A stretch of 64,000 nucleotides of DNA from Dongia_A sp039808885 (GCA_039808885.1 JBDHTX010000004.1:62001-126000), one strand, 5' to 3'; positions 1 through 8,266 are shown, counted from the stretch's first letter. Translations and numbers: made by a program. Notes: generated by a model not told the origin, from the sequence alone.

Positions 1-267
1 AAGCTGCTCATAGGCGTCGTCCCACCAGGAATAATCGAGCGCCGTGGTGGAGACGTTCTTCTGCAGGTTCTCGAGTACCAGCCGGGTGCGCGACGCCGCG
101 TCGGTGGCGTATTGCCGGTCGACCTCGCGGGCGCTGACCAGCAGCATGATGGTGATCGCCGCGGCCATGGCGAGGATCAAGCCGACGATCGGGAAGATCG
201 TCGTGCTGACAGGTCGCGTGCCGGGCCTCGGTGACTCCGGCGCGGATGGCTGTGAACGGCTCGTCAA
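1..267 (-). CDS. CHASE4-type membrane sensor, N-terminal part, cut by window edge
   Basis: The minus strand encodes a short hydrophilic lead, one strongly hydrophobic helix (IFPIVGLILAMAAAITIMLL) and then a stretch containing DYSWWDDAYEQL. A Trp-Trp-Asp-Asp block right after the first membrane helix is typical of the extracytoplasmic CHASE4 sensor domain, which usually feeds a GGDEF/EAL or histidine-kinase output. The output domain lies beyond base 1. No ATG or GTG precedes the helix in frame, so I take the TTG at 267 (AAGGGA lies about 12 bases upstream). An ATG at 168 would cut into the helix. Family call from the motif only; the start is uncertain. Confidence 0.6.
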   Translation of the reverse strand, partial: MTSRSQPSAPESPRPGTRPVSTTIFPIVGLILAMAAAITIMLLVSAREVDRQYATDAASRTRLVLENLQKNVSTTALDYSWWDDAYEQL

Positions 268-513
268 AGGCGCTGCCGATCCCTTATCGGTGCTTCCGGC
301 CTGGAAGCCGGGGCACCCAAGCGCCCGGCACGAGCCAGAATGTCGCAAATCTCTCGCAAATATTTGTTCGGCAATGGTTAATGACTCGCGAACGGTGTCA
401 AGCGTTGCCGCCGCGCCACGGTGCAGTGCGGAACTGGGCGGCCTTCCCTCGATCTCTATCTATCTCGTTGATATATCACATGAAAATCGTTTCATCCTGA
501 CCGACTGATCAAG

Positions 514-542
514 CTTGACTTCTCGCACCCGCAATATCATAT
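514..542 (+). promoter_or_regulatory. Promoter for the small RNA at 549-650
   Basis: CTTGAC at 514-519 matches the alphaproteobacterial -35 element. TCATAT/CATATT at 537-543 lies 16-17 bases downstream and fits a -10 element. The predicted start is about 549-551, exactly where the first hairpin of the RNA begins. Seen in sequence; activity is inferred. Confidence 0.5.
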
Positions 543-548
543 TTTGCA

Positions 549-650
549 GCGCGGCAACTGGATCTCTCCCCTGACATTCCGTTGCCGCATCGCCCTTATG
601 GGCGTTTCCTCCCAGAACTTGGGCCGTGCTCAGGCACGGCCCATTTTTTT
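549..650 (+). ncRNA. Candidate trans-acting small RNA, AbcR (alpha-r15)-like
   Basis: Three hairpins lie in a row. Hairpin 1 pairs GCGGCAAC (551-558) with GTTGCCGC (581-588) around a 22-base loop containing CTCTCCCC. Hairpin 2 pairs CGCCC (591-595) with GGGCG (600-604). A single-stranded stretch with TTTCCTCCCAG (605-615) follows. Hairpin 3 pairs GGGCCGTGC (621-629) with GCACGGCCC (634-642) and is followed by A and seven Ts, a textbook intrinsic terminator. No open reading frame on this strand uses that terminator. Two exposed CU-rich anti-Shine-Dalgarno stretches between stable hairpins are the layout of AbcR RNAs of Rhizobiales, which repress ABC-transporter mRNAs with Hfq. The architecture is seen; the family is inferred. 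Confidence 0.6.
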
Positions 651-660
651 GTCCGGATTC

Positions 661-1191
661 TCAGAGCGGCAGCGAAGCGTCGCCGGCGCCCAGCGGCCGC
701 TGCATCAGCACGCTGTCGACCCAGCGGCCATGCTTGAAGCCGATCGCCACGAAGGTGCCCACGGCGCGGAAGCCGCAGGCGCGATGCAACGCGATCGAGG
801 CGTGGTTGGCGGAATCGCCGATCACCGCGACCATCTGGCGCTTGCCGATCTCGGTGCAGCGTTCGATCAGTCGCTCGAGCAAGGCACGGCCGATGCCGCG
901 CCCGGTCGCCTCCGGCGCCAGGTAGATCGAATCCTCGACGCAAAAGCGATAGGCGCTGCGCGGGCGATACGGCCCGGCATAGGCGTAGCCGAGCACGGTT
1001 GCCCCGGCGCTGTCGACGGCGCAGATATACGGCAGCCCGGCTTCGACGATGGCGTTCAAGCGCCGCGTCAGTTCGGCCGCATCGGGCGGGACCTCCTCGA
1101 AGGATGCGAAACCGTGCAGCACGTGGTGCGCGTAGATGCGCTGGATCGCCGGAATATCCGCCGGCGTCGCGGGCCGCAACGTGGCTGGCAT
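661..1191 (-). CDS. GNAT N-acetyltransferase, phosphinothricin acetyltransferase-like
   Basis: A 176-residue GNAT acetyltransferase. It has the family opening LRPATPADIPAIQRIYAHHV, the acetyl-CoA pyrophosphate loop GRGIGRALLERL and the late ASIALHRACGFRAVGTF segment, a pattern found in the PAT/bar group that acetylates the amino group of phosphinothricin or methionine sulfoximine-like compounds. I chose the ATG at 1191 because AGGA lies 8 bases upstream and the family starts there; an in-frame ATG at 1227 would add a Pro-rich leader. It follows the amidohydrolase gene by 58 bases on the same strand, so co-transcription is likely. The true substrate is not determined. Confidence 0.8.
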   Translation of the reverse strand: MPATLRPATPADIPAIQRIYAHHVLHGFASFEEVPPDAAELTRRLNAIVEAGLPYICAVDSAGATVLGYAYAGPYRPRSAYRFCVEDSIYLAPEATGRGIGRALLERLIERCTEIGKRQMVAVIGDSANHASIALHRACGFRAVGTFVAIGFKHGRWVDSVLMQRPLGAGDASLPL

Positions 1192-1249
1192 GGTCGGTCC
1201 TGGGGGTGAGGTCGGCCTGGCGTTCATGCGGTTGTGGGCGCCAACGGGG

Positions 1250-2194
1250 CTAGGCGGCCTTGGCCAGCTGGCGCGCGGCATCGCTGAGGCGCTGGATCAG
1301 CGTCGCCATCAGGCCCTGGATCGCCGCGAAGCCGGCAGTGGGCTCCAGCGTCGCCTCGTCCATGTAGAGGGCGCGATTGATCTCGAGCTGCAGCACGTGG
1401 ACGCCCTGCGCCGGCTTGCCATAGGCCTGGGCGACATGGCCGCCGGAATAGGGATTGTTGCGGCGGACCTTGGCGCCGCCGGCGCCGAGGCAAGCCTCCG
1501 CCGCGGCGGTCATCCGCTCGGCGCAGGCGGCGCCGAAGCAATCGCCCAGCACGTAGTCGACGTCGATGCGCTGGCGGCTATGCGGGCCGTCCATCCACGC
1601 CCCCGCCGACGGCATCGAATGGCAGTCAAGCAGCACGCAGAGGCCGAACTGCCGCTTGGTCTCGGCGATCAGCTCGGTGAGCGCGCGGTGATAGGGCCGG
1701 TAGAACAGGCCCAGACGCTGCTCGGCCTCGGCCACGTCGAGCTTGCGGCGATAGATCTCCTGCTCGTTCGCGGCCAGGCGCGGTATGACGCCGAGCCCGG
1801 CCAGTACGCGCGGCGAGACGGCGTTGACCGGCGTGGCCAGGCGGGTGGCGAACATCTCCTGGTCGAGTTCGGCCGGTTCGCGGTTCGGATCGACGTAGAC
1901 GCGGGGGAATTGCGCCGCGATCAGCGGCACACCCAGATCCGGCGCGGCGGCGACCAGCTGGTCGACATAGCAATCCTCCGATTGCCGCAGCACCGCTTCC
2001 GGCAGGCTTGCCAGGGCGATGAATTCCCGCGGGTAGCAGCGTCCGCTGTGCGGCGAGGCAAGGACCAGCGGGCTCATCCGGCGCGCCGGCAGCGACAAGA
2101 CCAGGGGCTGGCGCGCGATCTCGGCCACCCCGGCGCGCTTGACCGAAAGATCCGTGCTCGAGGGGGCTGACGCGGCGCCGTGGCTCGTATCCAT
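1250..2194 (-). CDS. N-formylglutamate amidohydrolase family protein
   Basis: A 314-residue protein of the N-formylglutamate amidohydrolase family (HutG type 2), which hydrolyses N-formyl-L-glutamate to formate and glutamate at the end of one histidine-degradation route. The zinc-site motif SPHSGRCYP near residue 48, the DPNREP segment near 102 and DCHSMPSAG near 190 are conserved family blocks, and the C-terminal part carries NNPYSGGHVAQ. No other hut genes are nearby. In Alphaproteobacteria this gene commonly sits beside cpdR, as here (divergent, 178 bases between starts), so the physiological role may not be histidine use. Confidence 0.85.
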   Translation of the reverse strand: MDTSHGAASAPSSTDLSVKRAGVAEIARQPLVLSLPARRMSPLVLASPHSGRCYPREFIALASLPEAVLRQSEDCYVDQLVAAAPDLGVPLIAAQFPRVYVDPNREPAELDQEMFATRLATPVNAVSPRVLAGLGVIPRLAANEQEIYRRKLDVAEAEQRLGLFYRPYHRALTELIAETKRQFGLCVLLDCHSMPSAGAWMDGPHSRQRIDVDYVLGDCFGAACAERMTAAAEACLGAGGAKVRRNNPYSGGHVAQAYGKPAQGVHVLQLEINRALYMDEATLEPTAGFAAIQGLMATLIQRLSDAARQLAKAA

Positions 2195-2372
2195 GGTGGG
2201 CAGATTTACTCGAAAGTGCCGGGCCTGTCACGGCGCCGCGGTTGAGGATTGGCGTGCTTCCACAATGCCCTTGGGTCCGACTCGGTTATGGGCGCTACTC
2301 TCCGGTCTATTCCAGAACACGCGCTGCCGCGATGGCAGGCCCAGGGGGATTACCAGGGGGAATATTCGCCAC

Positions 2373-2735
2373 ATGGCACGCATTCTGTTGGCCGAGGACG
2401 ATCACGAGATGCGGCAGTTCCTGGCCCAATCGCTGCGCCGCGCCGGCCACGATGTGAGCGCGGCGGAGGACGGCGAGAGCGCCGCCAGCGCCCTCGAGCG
2501 GCAGGGCTTCGACCTGCTGCTGGCCGACGTGGTGATGCCCGGCCTCGACGGGGTCGAGTTGGCCAAGCGCGCGGCCAAGGCCTCGCCGGGCGTGAAGATC
2601 GTCTTCATCACCGGCTTCGCCGCGGTCGCCCTCAACCAGGATCTCGGCCCGGACGGGCGGCGCAACCCGGGCCTGTCCAAGCCGTTCCACCTGAACCGGC
2701 TGGTGAGCGAAGTGCGCCAGCTGCTCTGCGCCTGA
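2373..2735 (+). CDS. cpdR: Single-domain response regulator CpdR
   Basis: A 120-residue stand-alone receiver domain. The acidic pair is E8-D9-D10, the phospho-acceptor is D52 in LLLADVVMPG, and the switch Thr lies in FITGFAAVAL, with the signalling Lys in LSKPFHL. FITGFAAVALN plus LSKPFHLNRLV is diagnostic of CpdR, which when unphosphorylated helps ClpXP reach the pole and degrade cell-cycle regulators such as CtrA, and is phosphorylated through CckA-ChpT. The ATG at 2373 has AGGGGGA upstream. The C terminus is LLCA; in Caulobacter the last two residues affect CpdR's own degradation. tRNA-Val follows 153 bases later. Confidence 0.9.
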   Translation: MARILLAEDDHEMRQFLAQSLRRAGHDVSAAEDGESAASALERQGFDLLLADVVMPGLDGVELAKRAAKASPGVKIVFITGFAAVALNQDLGPDGRRNPGLSKPFHLNRLVSEVRQLLCA

Positions 2736-2806
2736 CGGAAGCCCGGCGGCGGCCCGCCCCGGATTCGGCCGGCCGGGACCCCGAAACCCCGCCCCCTCCC
2801 CCCGGC

Positions 2807-2834
2807 TTGCATTCGGCAGGCCGGGATGCTATTT
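2807..2834 (+). promoter_or_regulatory. Possible promoter of the tRNA-Val gene
   Basis: TTGCAT (2807-2812) and CTATTT (2829-2834) are separated by 16 bases and would start transcription about 48 bases before the tRNA. Weak matches; no other candidate is visible in the gap after cpdR. Confidence 0.3.
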
Positions 2835-2888
2835 GCCCAGCCGTCTTGCCGGCCGGACCTGTCCGGGCCGGCCCCGTCGACCGGGTTC

Positions 2889-2963
2889 GGGCGGTTAGCT
2901 CAGCGGGAGAGCACTACGTTGACATCGTAGGGGTCACTGGTTCAATCCCAGTACCGCCCACCA
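2889..2963 (+). tRNA. tRNA-Val (anticodon GAC)
   Basis: A complete 75-base cloverleaf. The acceptor arm GGGCGGT (2889-2895) pairs with ACCGCCC (2953-2959), followed by A and an encoded CCA. The anticodon stem CTACG/CGTAG encloses loop TTGACAT, giving anticodon GAC. The T arm contains GGTTCAATCCC. The restriction-modification-like module begins about 115 bases downstream, so the gene may have served as an integration site, although no second copy of its 3' end was found. Confidence 0.97.
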
Positions 2964-2997
2964 TCGCTTCCCTCGTCGCTGCTTTTTGTGGTGCGAT

Positions 2998-3018
2998 GTT
3001 GGCTCACGTTGAGCCGAC
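2998..3018. repeat. Inverted repeat before the restriction-modification gene
   Basis: GTTGGCTCA and TGAGCCGAC flank a 3-base centre (one mismatch in nine pairs). It lies 60-80 bases before the start of the following gene and could be a control site or a weak hairpin. Function is a guess. Confidence 0.35.
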
Positions 3019-3077
3019 ACTCGTCCTATGCGACAGTGACCTGACGCACGAATCAGGTGCTTGGCGGGGATTCAAAC

Positions 3078-6000
3078 TTGGCACGAGGGCAGCTTTTCAC
3101 CCGCGACTTCCTGGAACGCGGGATCACGGAGACTGGCCCCTGGCGCGACTTGCCGGATGTGGCGGTTGACGCCTTCGCAAAGGCCGCGCACCGCATACTC
3201 GGAAACCTGAAGCCGGACCAGGCACTCAACGAGGCCAATACCGAGGACAAGGTCATCAAGCCGATCCTCGACGCCCTCGGATGGGGCAAGGACCATCTTT
3301 CGCAGATGACTGCCGCCCGGAAGGGGCGAAGCGATGTGCCCGACATGTTGCTTTTCGCCAGCGGCGAAGCGCTCGAAAGCACGAAGCACCTGCCGGCGCC
3401 GGACGCGTACAAGCACGGGCTCAGCTTCGTCGAAAGCAAGAAGTGGTGCCGGCCGCTCGACCGCAAGGACGGCAAGACCGACGACGGTGTCCCCTCCACC
3501 CAGATGCTGCGCTACCTCAACCGTGTCATGGTGATGTCCGATGGCCGCATCCTGTGGGGCATCCTCACCAATGGCCGGCATTGGCGACTCTATTGGCAGA
3601 ATGCGCGGTCGCAGTCCGAGGACTTCCTGGAACTCGATCTGCCATCCATCCTGGGACTGGAGGGATTCAGCGACGACCTGTTCGCACCGGCAGGGGCAGA
3701 GCGCCCGCACTGGCTCAAGGTCTTCCTGCTCATCTTCGGGCGCGGCGGCTTCCTGCCCCTCACCGAAGGCAAGAGCTTCCACCAGATCGCGCTCGACGAG
3801 GGCAAACTGTGGGAAGAGAAGGTTGCCGAAGACTTATCGAACCTCGTGTTCGACAAGGTCTTTCCGCGCCTGACGGCGGCGATCTATCAGACCGATCCTT
3901 TGCGGCCAGAATCACCCGACCGCCAGTATCTGGATGAGGTTCGCCAAGCCGCATTGATCCTGCTCTATCGCCTGCTCTTCGTGCTCTATGCCGAGGACCG
4001 GAACCTGCTGCCGGCGCGGGACAAGCGGTACGATGATTATGGCATGCGCAAGCGGGTCCGCGAGGACATCCGGCGGCGCAAGGACGAAGGCGATACCTTC
4101 GCCGAAGATCGCGACGACTACTACAGCCTGCTCAGGAAGCTCTTCGCCTCGATCGCCAAGGGATCGAAGTCGCTGGGCCTGCCGCCCTACAATGGCGGCC
4201 TGTTCGACGAGGCACGGACCCCGCTGCTGGGCCGGGTCGAAGTACCCGACAGCGTCATGGCGGATGTGATCGACGCGCTGTCGCGGCCGAACGGGCTGTG
4301 GGTCAATTACCGCGACCTGAGCGTCCAGCAGCTTGGCTCGATCTATGAGCGCTTGCTGGAGCATGAGGTCGTGATCGAGGCCGGCGCAATCCGCGTCCGG
4401 CCCAATCCGTTCGCGCGCAAGAGCAGCGGCAGCTACTACACGCCTGAAGACCTCGTGCATCTCATCATCGAGCGGACCATTGGGCCGCTCTTGGATGAAC
4501 GCCGGAAGGCTTTCGAGGACCGCATCGGCGGATTGGCTCACGACAAGCGGCCGGCGAAGTCAAAGTTGGCGGAACTGGCCGCCATCGACCCGGCGACGGC
4601 GATGCTGGACCTCAAGGTCTGCGACCCCGCGATGGGCTCCGGGCATTTCCTGGTCAGCCTGGTTGACTACCTGGCCGATCGCATCCTGACCGCCATCGCC
4701 GAGTCCGCGGCGCTCGCCGACGAAGCCGGGCTCGACTACGAATCTCCTTTGGCCAACCGCGTAGCTTCCATCCGCGACCACATCTGGCAGGCGGCCACGG
4801 ATAGTGGCTGGGCCATCCGCCCCGAGAATCTGGACGACCGCCTGATCGTCCGGCGCATGATCCTGAAACGCGTCGTCTTTGGCGTCGACAAGAACCCGAT
4901 GGCGGTCGAATTGGCGAAGGTTTCGCTATGGCTGCACACCTTCACCGTTGGCGCGCCGCTTTCCTTCCTCGACCACCACCTGCGCTGCGGCGACAGCCTG
5001 TTCGGGGAATGGGTCCGGCCGCTGATCGATGAGCTTGAATCCGGGCACAGCCTACTGATCAACCCCTATATCCAGCAAGCAACCGCCGCTGTTACAGCGA
5101 TGTCCAAGATCGAGGAGATCACGGATTCGGACATCACGGAGGTAACGCAGTCCAGGAAGGCGTTTGGCTCGGTCGAAGAAGCGACAGAAGCGCTGACGGC
5201 CGTGATGGATTTCCGGCACGGCCTGCGCTGGCTCGGAATCGACCGTCTGACCAATCTGGCTGCGCTGGAATCGATCCTGGGCGGCGGCCGGGGAGACCTG
5301 CTGAAGGCTCTGAGGGCAGCGCTGCCGGCTGCGGGGGAGGCAGAGGACCGCTCCGTGGTCGACGCCATGCTCAAGAACTGCAAGGCACGCGGCGCCCGAG
5401 CCACGAAGATCGCAGCAAGCGACGTGAAGCGCCAGGCCGATGCGCTCATTCGGCTGGCGCGCGACATCGTCGCCCAGGAACGGTTTCTGCACTGGCAGGT
5501 GGCCTTTCCAGGCGTGTGGTCGAACTGGACCAGTGCAGAGGCGGTGGGCGGCTTTGACGCCGTGATCGGCAATCCGCCGTGGGATCGAATCAAGTTGCAG
5601 GAAGTCGAGTGGTTCGCGGCGCGCAAGCCCGAGATCGCTCTCGCGCAGACGGCCGCGCAACGCGGCAAGATGGCCAAGGCGCTCGAGGCGAACAATGATC
5701 CATTGTTCGCCGACTACCGGAGGGCGCAGCGCTCTGCGGAAGCGGCTGCGGATGTAGCGCGCAGCGCGAAGCAATACCCACTGCTGTCAAGCGGTGACAT
5801 CAACATCTATTCGCTCTTCGTTGAGCGGGCGCTGGCGCTGATCAAGTCGACGGGCATGGTGGGGCTTCTGACACCGTCCGGAATCGCGGCAGACAAGGGC
5901 GCGAGCGAATTCTTTCGGCGAATCGGTGTTGGCGGACGATTGTCCGCGCTGTTTGACTTCGAGAATAGAGGTATCTTCTTTCCTGATGTGCACAATTCCT

Positions 6001-7205
6001 TCAAGTTTTGTGCGCTCGTTGTTGGGGGGTCGGCTAGGCGCTTCGACGGCGCGGACTGTGCCTTCTATCTCCACTCTGTCGCAACCTTGGCTGATCCGGA
6101 CCGTTGCTTTCGCCTGAGGCCAGCGGACTTCGCGGCTGTGAATCCGAACACCGGCACGGCGCCCATTTTCCGCACGAGGCGCGACGCCGAATTGACAACC
6201 ACGATCTACCAGCGTGTACCGGTCCTGGTCGATCGCAGCGGTCCAGCATCAATTGCCCAATGGCCCGTCCGTTACGTTCGTATGTTCGACATGACCAACG
6301 ACTCGGCGCTCTTCCGGACTGCCGCTCAATTGGAAGCCGACGGCTGCTACCGGATCGCCGGGAACCATTGGAAGAAGGGCAAGACGGAGTATCTGCCGTT
6401 GTATGTTGGCAGGATGATCCATCAATTCGATCATCGCGCGGCCTCCGTCGCCGTCAACGAGGACAACGTCCACAATCCGAACGTCACCGCCGCTGTCGAA
6501 ATCGCGCTAAAACAGAATTCAAACTGGTCGCCGACCCCTCCCTTTTGGGTTTCCGCGAGAGAGCAGCGGTGGCCGGCAAGGCTTCCTGCTGCAATCGGCT
6601 TTCGGGACATCGCACGAGCAACCGATGCGCGTACAGTCATCGCCACATTCCTTCCGCCGTGCGCCGCAGGCAACACACTGCCGCTCATTCTGCCAGGAGC
6701 CGAAGATAGCGAAGCTGGCTATCGCCAGAGCAGCCCGCTTTGGTTGGCGAACTTGAACTCTTTTGCGTTGGACTATGTCGCCCGACAGAAGGTGCAGAGT
6801 ACCCATCTGAACTGGTACATCGCGGAGCAACTACCGGTCATTCCACCGGCTGGATACGACCGGCGCATCGGCGCGAAGAGCGTGGAGCAGCTGGCCCGCG
6901 CGGAAGTCATTAAGCTCACCTATACCGCTGAGGACATGCGCGCTTTCGCGAAGGATCAGAGCTACGACGGCGAACCGTTCCCGTGGAACGAAGAAGATCG
7001 CCGCCATTCCAGGGCGCGGCTCGACGCCCTGTTCTTCATGCTCTACGGCCTGGCGGAACCGGACGCCGACTATATCCTGTCGACCTTCCCCATCGTACGC
7101 GAGCAGGACGAGGCGACGCATGGCCGGTATCTCACCCGCGATCTGATCGTCGCCTACATGCGTGCGTTCAAGGCCGGCGATACCGAGACTCGCGTTGCGC
7201 CATGA
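3078..7205 (+). CDS. Type IIG-like restriction endonuclease/N6-adenine methyltransferase (Eco57I family)
   Basis: A protein of about 1375 residues combining nuclease and methylase. Near residues 55-150 is a type I-like nuclease fold (LDALGWGKD, DVPDMLLF, FVESKKW, GILTNGRHWRLYW) with a PD...ExK-type centre. A linker ending in RKSSGSYYTPEDLVHLII leads to SAM motif I DPAMGSGHFL near residue 516 and catalytic NPPW near residue 830, the N6-adenine type. The C-terminal part has LNSFALDYVARQKVQSTHLN, as in target-recognition regions of Eco57I and PglX-like enzymes. No helicase motifs are present. TTG 3078 has GGGGA 7 bases upstream; GTG 3057 has no ribosome site. The stop overlaps the next start (ATGA). 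Composition looks less GC-rich near 5900-6800, consistent with transfer. Confidence 0.85.
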   Translation: MARGQLFTRDFLERGITETGPWRDLPDVAVDAFAKAAHRILGNLKPDQALNEANTEDKVIKPILDALGWGKDHLSQMTAARKGRSDVPDMLLFASGEALESTKHLPAPDAYKHGLSFVESKKWCRPLDRKDGKTDDGVPSTQMLRYLNRVMVMSDGRILWGILTNGRHWRLYWQNARSQSEDFLELDLPSILGLEGFSDDLFAPAGAERPHWLKVFLLIFGRGGFLPLTEGKSFHQIALDEGKLWEEKVAEDLSNLVFDKVFPRLTAAIYQTDPLRPESPDRQYLDEVRQAALILLYRLLFVLYAEDRNLLPARDKRYDDYGMRKRVREDIRRRKDEGDTFAEDRDDYYSLLRKLFASIAKGSKSLGLPPYNGGLFDEARTPLLGRVEVPDSVMADVIDALSRPNGLWVNYRDLSVQQLGSIYERLLEHEVVIEAGAIRVRPNPFARKSSGSYYTPEDLVHLIIERTIGPLLDERRKAFEDRIGGLAHDKRPAKSKLAELAAIDPATAMLDLKVCDPAMGSGHFLVSLVDYLADRILTAIAESAALADEAGLDYESPLANRVASIRDHIWQAATDSGWAIRPENLDDRLIVRRMILKRVVFGVDKNPMAVELAKVSLWLHTFTVGAPLSFLDHHLRCGDSLFGEWVRPLIDELESGHSLLINPYIQQATAAVTAMSKIEEITDSDITEVTQSRKAFGSVEEATEALTAVMDFRHGLRWLGIDRLTNLAALESILGGGRGDLLKALRAALPAAGEAEDRSVVDAMLKNCKARGARATKIAASDVKRQADALIRLARDIVAQERFLHWQVAFPGVWSNWTSAEAVGGFDAVIGNPPWDRIKLQEVEWFAARKPEIALAQTAAQRGKMAKALEANNDPLFADYRRAQRSAEAAADVARSAKQYPLLSSGDINIYSLFVERALALIKSTGMVGLLTPSGIAADKGASEFFRRIGVGGRLSALFDFENRGIFFPDVHNSFKFCALVVGGSARRFDGADCAFYLHSVATLADPDRCFRLRPADFAAVNPNTGTAPIFRTRRDAELTTTIYQRVPVLVDRSGPASIAQWPVRYVRMFDMTNDSALFRTAAQLEADGCYRIAGNHWKKGKTEYLPLYVGRMIHQFDHRAASVAVNEDNVHNPNVTAAVEIALKQNSNWSPTPPFWVSAREQRWPARLPAAIGFRDIARATDARTVIATFLPPCAAGNTLPLILPGAEDSEAGYRQSSPLWLANLNSFALDYVARQKVQSTHLNWYIAEQLPVIPPAGYDRRIGAKSVEQLARAEVIKLTYTAEDMRAFAKDQSYDGEPFPWNEEDRRHSRARLDALFFMLYGLAEPDADYILSTFPIVREQDEATHGRYLTRDLIVAYMRAFKAGDTETRVAP

Positions 7206-7678
7206 TCGATATCTCCGGCCTTTCCGAGGCGGAATTGCTGCAGCTTCATGCGCAGACGCTCGCGCGTCTCAAGGAGCTTGGGGCAGTTCGCAGCACCAAC
7301 AGCCCGGTTGCCGACATAGCGGAAAGCATGGCGGCGAAGCTGCTGGGCGGTGAACTGGCGCCGAAGTCTCAAGGCCATTTTGACGTGATGGTCTCAAAGG
7401 ACGGCGTGACAACCACGTATCAGGTAAAAGCCCGGCGGCTTACCGCTCACAACACAAGCAGGCAACTCGGCGCGCTGCGCAACATGGAGGATAAGCGGTT
7501 CGACTTTCTGGTCGGGATTCTGTTCCGCGAGGATTTCTCGCCAATCAAAGGCGCAATCATTCCCTGGGACGTCGTGAAGGCTCATTCCACCTATATCCGG
7601 CGGACCAATTCATGGCGCTTTCTTCTGCGCGACAGCGTCTGGGGCCTGCCGGGTGTGAGAAACCTGGCCCTGCCCTAG
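7202..7678 (+). CDS. Small QVK-motif protein paired with the methylase-nuclease (DUF6998-like)
   Basis: A 158-residue protein. An N-terminal helix (ELLQLHAQTLARLKELGAV) precedes NSPVADIAE and then GHFDVMV...TYQVKARRL, which reads as a PD-(D/E)xK variant with D and Q-x-K in place of E-x-K. QLGALRNMEDKRFDFLVGILF and IIPWDVV follow. It resembles the DUF6998 family of uncharacterised small proteins; I am not certain of that label. Its start overlaps the stop of the preceding gene (ATGA), so the two are translated together. A nuclease or DNA-binding accessory to the restriction system is a reasonable inference, not shown. Confidence 0.7.
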   Translation: MIDISGLSEAELLQLHAQTLARLKELGAVRSTNSPVADIAESMAAKLLGGELAPKSQGHFDVMVSKDGVTTTYQVKARRLTAHNTSRQLGALRNMEDKRFDFLVGILFREDFSPIKGAIIPWDVVKAHSTYIRRTNSWRFLLRDSVWGLPGVRNLALP

Positions 7679-7841
7679 ACTGCGTTTCAGACACCACCGA
7701 GACAGCCCGATAGGGTTTGTTGCTCTTGCGTAGAAGAGCCTGGCCGACATATGGATTGTCAAAGAAGCGCAACGGTGGGCAGTCTTCCAAGCCTCAAGGG
7801 CAGTACTGCATTCCGGCCACTTGACCTACAGGAGGCGCGAC

Positions 7842-8234
7842 ATGGACCGCTTCACCGGCGGCTGCCTGTGCGGAGATGTCCGGATCGTGGTGTCGGGCCG
7901 ACCGTACCGGGTCGGCATCTGCCACTGCCTCGATTGCCGCAAGCATCATGGGGCGCTGTTCCACGCCTCGGCGATCTTCCCGCGGGAGGCGGTGACGATC
8001 GAGGGCGAGACGCGGGACTATGCCGGGCGGCATTTCTGTCCCCGCTGCGGCTCCTCCGTCTTCTCGCGCAGCGGCGACGAGATCGAAGTGAACCTGGGTT
8101 CCCTGGACGCCCCCAACCAGCTGACGCCAACCTACGAGCTGTGGACCATCCGCCGCGAATCCTGGCTGCCGGAGTTTCCGCTCAAGCGCCGCTACGAGCG
8201 CGATCGCGACGCGACTGGGCGCACCGAGGACTAG
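7842..8234 (+). CDS. GFA/CENP-V family zinc protein
   Basis: A 130-residue protein of the GFA fold. The zinc-binding cysteines are in GGCLCGDVRI (residues 6-8), CHCLDCRKHHG (near 28-33) and FCPRCGSSVF (near 66-69). Family members bind glutathione or S-hydroxymethylglutathione; enzymatic activation of formaldehyde is disputed for many. The ATG at 7842 has a perfect AGGAGG six bases upstream, so an earlier in-frame start is unlikely. It stands alone between the restriction module and the dehydrogenase gene on the other strand. Confidence 0.88.
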   Translation: MDRFTGGCLCGDVRIVVSGRPYRVGICHCLDCRKHHGALFHASAIFPREAVTIEGETRDYAGRHFCPRCGSSVFSRSGDEIEVNLGSLDAPNQLTPTYELWTIRRESWLPEFPLKRRYERDRDATGRTED

Positions 8235-8266
8235 CTCGTCCGGCGACGCTTCGTTGCAGGCGCGGT

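Noticed and set aside
544..1209. Open frame on the plus strand across the small RNA and acetyltransferase region
   Set aside because: It is the antisense shadow of the acetyltransferase gene, runs through the small RNA terminator and has no family resemblance.
3078..7205. BREX PglX assignment for the large methylase
   Set aside because: A nuclease-like N-terminal domain is present and no other BREX gene is nearby, so a type IIG-like enzyme fits better.
7780..7800. GGTGGGCAGT resembling the complement of the tRNA-Val 3' end, as an attachment-site copy
   Set aside because: Only about ten bases with a mismatch, and inverted, whereas attachment repeats flanking an island should be direct.
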